In this document: in pieces, positions 61,387 to 64,000 of the stretch
Position numbering within the stretch: position 1 is the stretch's first letter
How the letters are laid out: every line of letters begins with the position of its first letter
DNA from: an uncultured Lachnospiraceae bacterium
Lineage (GTDB): Bacteria; Bacillota; Clostridia; Lachnospirales; Lachnospiraceae
NCBI GenBank assembly: GCA_900317825.1
Contig: ONIH01000001.1
Span: 1 to 64,000 of the forward strand
Reading direction: 5' to 3'
Length of the DNA stretch: 64,000 bases
The notes under the pieces: model-generated
The model's database searches: none
Seen by the model: only the letters and a program-made list of their open reading frames with translations
What the model was told of the DNA's origin: nothing
Translations under genes and position numbers: made by a program

Positions 61387-62639
61387 TGGACAGAAGAAGA
61401 GTCGCGGTTACGGGACTTGGAACCGTAAACCCTTGTGGACTTTCGGTCGAGGAGAGCTTTGAGAACGTAAAAAACGGTAAGGTCGGGATCGGTCCGATAA
61501 CCAGATTTTCTGAGCCGGATTTTTCGGTGAAGGTAGTCGGTGAGGTCAAGGATTTTGACCCGCTGAAGTACATGAAAAAAAAGGATGCCCGTCACATGGA
61601 CCTGTTCACGCAGTATGCCATCGCAGCTGCTGACGAGGCTTTAAAAAATGCCGGGCTCCTGGATGAAGAGGGAAAGCTCGACTCATCTGTAAACGCAAAG
61701 AGATTCGGGACTGACATCTCGAGCGGTATCGGTGGACTGACGACCATCGAGGAACAGCATGTCAGGGGAATGGAAAAAGGATTCGAGAGAGTATCGCCAT
61801 TTTTCATTCCTATGGCTATAGCAAATATGGCAGCAGGCCAGGTCGCTATCAGATACGGCCTCAAAGGAACTGCTACCTGCCCTACAGCTGCCTGTGCCGG
61901 TGGAACTCTGGCTATAGGTGACAGTTTCCATCTGATAAGAGATGGGTACGAAGACCTGATGATCTGCGGTGGAACCGAGAGCTGCATCACGCCTCTGGCT
62001 ATGGGCGGTTTTTCAAATATGGGCGCCCTGACAAAGTCCGATGATCCGAACCGTGCCTCGATCCCGTTCGACGCTGAGAGAAGTGGTTTCGTAATGGGAG
62101 AGGGATGTGGTCTCCTGGTATTGGAAGAGTACGAGCACGCCGTAAAGCGCGGAGCTCACATCTACTGCGAGATAAAGGGTTACGGAGCAAACTGTGACGC
62201 TTATCACATCACTTCTCCGGACCCATCAGGTGAGGGAGCTGCTGACGTGTTCAGACTCTGCATCGAGGACGCTGGTCTTGAGCCAGATGATGTAGACTAC
62301 ATCAATGCTCACGGTACTTCAACCCACCTGAACGATCTGACTGAGACTGAAGCTATCCATCAGGTATTCGGTGACCATGCGAAGGATTTAAAGATCTCAT
62401 CTACGAAGTCAATGACCGGTCATCTCCTTGGCGGAGCCGGAGGCGTAGAAGGAGTCTTTACCGCAAAGACTATCGAAGAGGGATTTATCCCTCCAACGGC
62501 GAACCTGACATACGCTGACCCTGAGTGTGATCTCGACTACGTTCCAAAGACCGGTGTAAAAGCCGATGTGAAGGTCGCTCTTAGCGATTCTCTCGGATTC
62601 GGCGGTCACAATGCCTGCATACTGATGACAAGAATTTGA
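61386..62639 (+). CDS. fabF: 3-oxoacyl-ACP synthase II
   Basis: Elongating condensing enzyme. The 417-residue protein has the Cys-His-His centre: Cys in TCPTAACAGGTLAIGDSFHL, His in NAHGTSTHLNDLTE and His in STKSMTGHLLGGAGGVEGVF. The start VTGLGTVNPCGLSVEESFEN is standard. One base overlaps fabG. A hairpin of the GGGACAG family lies between it and fabZ, so fabZ may receive reduced readthrough. Confidence 0.96.
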   Translation: MDRRRVAVTGLGTVNPCGLSVEESFENVKNGKVGIGPITRFSEPDFSVKVVGEVKDFDPLKYMKKKDARHMDLFTQYAIAAADEALKNAGLLDEEGKLDSSVNAKRFGTDISSGIGGLTTIEEQHVRGMEKGFERVSPFFIPMAIANMAAGQVAIRYGLKGTATCPTAACAGGTLAIGDSFHLIRDGYEDLMICGGTESCITPLAMGGFSNMGALTKSDDPNRASIPFDAERSGFVMGEGCGLLVLEEYEHAVKRGAHIYCEIKGYGANCDAYHITSPDPSGEGAADVFRLCIEDAGLEPDDVDYINAHGTSTHLNDLTETEAIHQVFGDHAKDLKISSTKSMTGHLLGGAGGVEGVFTAKTIEEGFIPPTANLTYADPECDLDYVPKTGVKADVKVALSDSLGFGGHNACILMTRI

Positions 62640-62646
62640 AAAAAGT

Positions 62647-62698
62647 AAAAAGGGACAGACCCTGCTTTGTACCTAAAAAGGGTCTGTCCCTATTTTTC
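62647..62698 (+). terminator. GGGACAG-family hairpin between fabF and fabZ
   Basis: AGGGACAGACCC (62651-62662) and its exact complement (62680-62691) form a 12-bp stem with a 17-base loop, A-rich before and ATTTTTC after. It shares AAAAAGGGACAG with the copies near 16.6 kb. It can act as a partial terminator. Confidence 0.75.
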
Positions 62699-62716
62699 TT
62701 TTGAAAGGAGTGCCAT

Positions 62717-63181
62717 ATGGATGAGATAGAAGTCCGTGAAAATCCGAATGTACTGACCTGTGATGATATAGAACGGATCCTTCCGCACCGCCAGCCGATG
62801 CTGATGATCGACAGGATCCTCGACTACGAACCGAAACAGTGGGCGATAGGGGAGAAACTCCTGAGCAGAAATGATCCGGTCTTTGCCGGACATTTCCCGG
62901 GTTATCCGGTATTCCCGGGAGTTTTGTCGCTCGAAGCTATAGCCCAGTGCGGAGCCTGTGCGTTGATGACATCAGATGAACTCAAGGGCGCTGTTCCAAT
63001 GTTCGGTGGTGTTAAAAATGCCCGTTTCCGCACACCTGCCCGCCCGGGCGACATTCTGACCATCAAGTGCCAGCTCACAAACCTCAAGAAAAATATCGGC
63101 GTCGCCGAAGGACGCGCCTACGTCGGCGACAAGCTCGCCGTCAAATGCGAGTTCACTTTCGCAATAGTAGAAAAAAATTAA
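62717..63181 (+). CDS. fabZ: 3-hydroxyacyl-ACP dehydratase
   Basis: Dehydrates 3-hydroxyacyl-ACP. The 154-residue hot-dog protein has ILPHRQPMLMIDRILDYEPK, catalytic His59 in FAGHFPGYPVFPG and Glu73 in LSLEAIAQCGACAL. Ribosome site AAAGGAG. It is the last gene of the cluster and is separated from fabF by the hairpin. No accC or accB follows. Confidence 0.95.
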   Translation: MDEIEVRENPNVLTCDDIERILPHRQPMLMIDRILDYEPKQWAIGEKLLSRNDPVFAGHFPGYPVFPGVLSLEAIAQCGACALMTSDELKGAVPMFGGVKNARFRTPARPGDILTIKCQLTNLKKNIGVAEGRAYVGDKLAVKCEFTFAIVEKN

Positions 63182-63195
63182 ATACTTTTAAAAAC

Positions 63196-63241
63196 TCCCG
63201 CTCTGTGATAAAATCAAGAGGTAGCAACGGGAGATTTTTTT
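63196..63241 (+). terminator. Terminator-like hairpin after fabZ with an embedded promoter
   Basis: CTCCCG (63196-63201) pairs with CGGGAG (63229-63234), followed by six T; CTCT and AGAG can extend it. The loop contains an extended -10 box (TG at 63207-63208, TAAAAT 63210-63215) with TTTTAA at 63187-63192, 17 bp upstream, so the next gene's transcript may begin inside the hairpin near 63222. Confidence 0.6.
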
Positions 63242-63255
63242 ATGGAAAAGTATTT

Positions 63256-64000
63256 ATGAAGATAAGATCAACGGCTCCGAAGAGATGGGGCAGGATAGTC
63301 GCGTTGGCGCTGCTTTTCGCGTATACGGCGGCGATCATGGTAAGCGTTATCCTGTTTTTTTCATTAAATCACGGAGATTTTTCTACATATGAGATGGAAA
63401 AAGGCTGGGATGTGAGGTATCACGGCGTCACCTACTACGACATCTCAAAGCTGGACAGGCGCTTTTACACCTTAGAATCCAAGAAAAATGACGTGCTTGT
63501 GATGAAACGTAAGCTCGATATAAAGACACAGCTTCTGGCACAGGAGAGGCTTACTCTTCGCGTGTATTCGAGGCTTTCATCGATCAGAGTCAGTGTCATC
63601 GATAAAAACGGTAAGGATCATCTGCTCGAATACTACGGGTATGATGTGAATTCTTTTCACTCAGGTGATTTTCTCGGAAGCGGCTATCATTTCGTACAGC
63701 TGCCGCAGAGAAGCTACGGACAGACTCTGAAGATAATGGTCATGGCATCACAGGACGGGGCTATCCAGGGACTTCCTGAAGTGCTCGTGACACCGTCGAA
63801 CCATGCGATGGAAGAGTTTGCGCAGGAGCGAAGCGTAGGCATTTTTATCACGGTTTTCATGTTCATAGCGGGTTCAGTCCTTCTGATCTTCGCTGTAGGC
63901 ATGTCCATGATCGACCTGGGATTTCTTGACCTGGCGCTGCTCGGAATTTACAGCGCTTTCGGCGGACTCTGGTGCCTGTGCTCGATGAAAGGGATAGAGC
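63256..64000 (+). CDS. Membrane protein with extracellular domain, N-terminal part (runs off window)
   Basis: The frame is open from ATG 63256 to the window end, 248 codons. A membrane helix lies at about residues 13-36 (IVALALLFAYTAAIMVSVIL), then about 150 extracellular residues, then a helix at about 194-216 (VGIFITVFMFIAGSVLLIFA) and a third starting near 222. This layout resembles Lachnospiraceae sensor proteins with an outside domain and several helices followed by a GGDEF or kinase domain, but that domain lies outside the window. The start overlaps the stop of a five-codon frame (MEKYL, 63242-63259), so its translation may be coupled. Confidence 0.6.
   Translation, partial: MKIRSTAPKRWGRIVALALLFAYTAAIMVSVILFFSLNHGDFSTYEMEKGWDVRYHGVTYYDISKLDRRFYTLESKKNDVLVMKRKLDIKTQLLAQERLTLRVYSRLSSIRVSVIDKNGKDHLLEYYGYDVNSFHSGDFLGSGYHFVQLPQRSYGQTLKIMVMASQDGAIQGLPEVLVTPSNHAMEEFAQERSVGIFITVFMFIAGSVLLIFAVGMSMIDLGFLDLALLGIYSAFGGLWCLCSMKGIE

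Overview
The window reads as chromosomal DNA of an anaerobic, low-to-mid GC Firmicute, most likely family Lachnospiraceae. This is an inference from gene content and style: a FabK-type enoyl reductase in one long fab cluster led by a FabT-like MarR regulator, pyrophosphate-type phosphofructokinase, ATP-type PEP carboxykinase, a YesM/YesN-like two-component pair driving an MdxEFG-like maltodextrin transporter, and strong AGGAGG-type ribosome binding sites. Genus is not determined. I see no insertion sequence, prophage, CRISPR array, rRNA or tRNA.

Layout. 1-9.3 kb: 3' part of a CDP-glucose 4,6-dehydratase, a chemoreceptor, a MATE exporter followed by a two-domain glycosyltransferase, then a family 2 glycosyltransferase overlapping PPi-type pfk. 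9.3-20.4 kb: an AP2 protein with a decayed HNH motif, thrC, a minus-strand run of citrate synthase, small membrane protein, CheY-like and CheX-like genes, divergent pckA, mgtE, a CDF metal exporter and nudC. 20.5-27.3 kb: a 6S-like RNA divergent from pheS-pheT-queA-traX-like-lgt, with a 131-base palindrome between pheS and pheT. 27.3-32.3 kb is the accessory stretch: a DUF4143-type ATPase with phased operator half-sites, plsY, a Fic protein, a RelB/YafQ toxin-antitoxin pair, and a small XRE regulator divergent from a low-complexity secreted protein. 32.3-46.3 kb: a phosphoesterase, a cytosolic ParB-like/BMP protein, then starch and glycogen use: a fused MalQ-GlgP enzyme, the two-component pair and the MdxEFG-like transporter. 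46.3-52.6 kb: a family 1 solute-binding lipoprotein coupled to a NEAT-like protein, a metal-chelate binding lipoprotein and a FecCD permease (no ATPase), then an ammonium channel fused to a P-II domain behind a leader terminator. 52.6-63.2 kb: cobQ, a LacI-type sensor without DNA-binding domain, fabT, and acpP-accD-accA-fabH-fabK-fabD-fabG-fabF-fabZ. The window ends inside a membrane protein gene.

How it fits together. Maltodextrins enter through MdxEFG, probably under the two-component pair, and the MalQ-GlgP fusion would turn them into glucose-1-phosphate. The fab operon is tightly packed with overlapping starts and carries carboxyltransferase subunits accD and accA but not accB or accC. 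The most unusual items are the two enzyme/transporter fusions, the decayed homing-endonuclease-like AP2 protein, the ParB-BMP protein, the phased half-sites around the ATPase promoter, three long intergenic palindromes of unrelated sequence, and several promoters that sit inside terminator hairpins or abut the start codon.

All calls come from reading the sequence and ORF translations; no database search or folding program was run.
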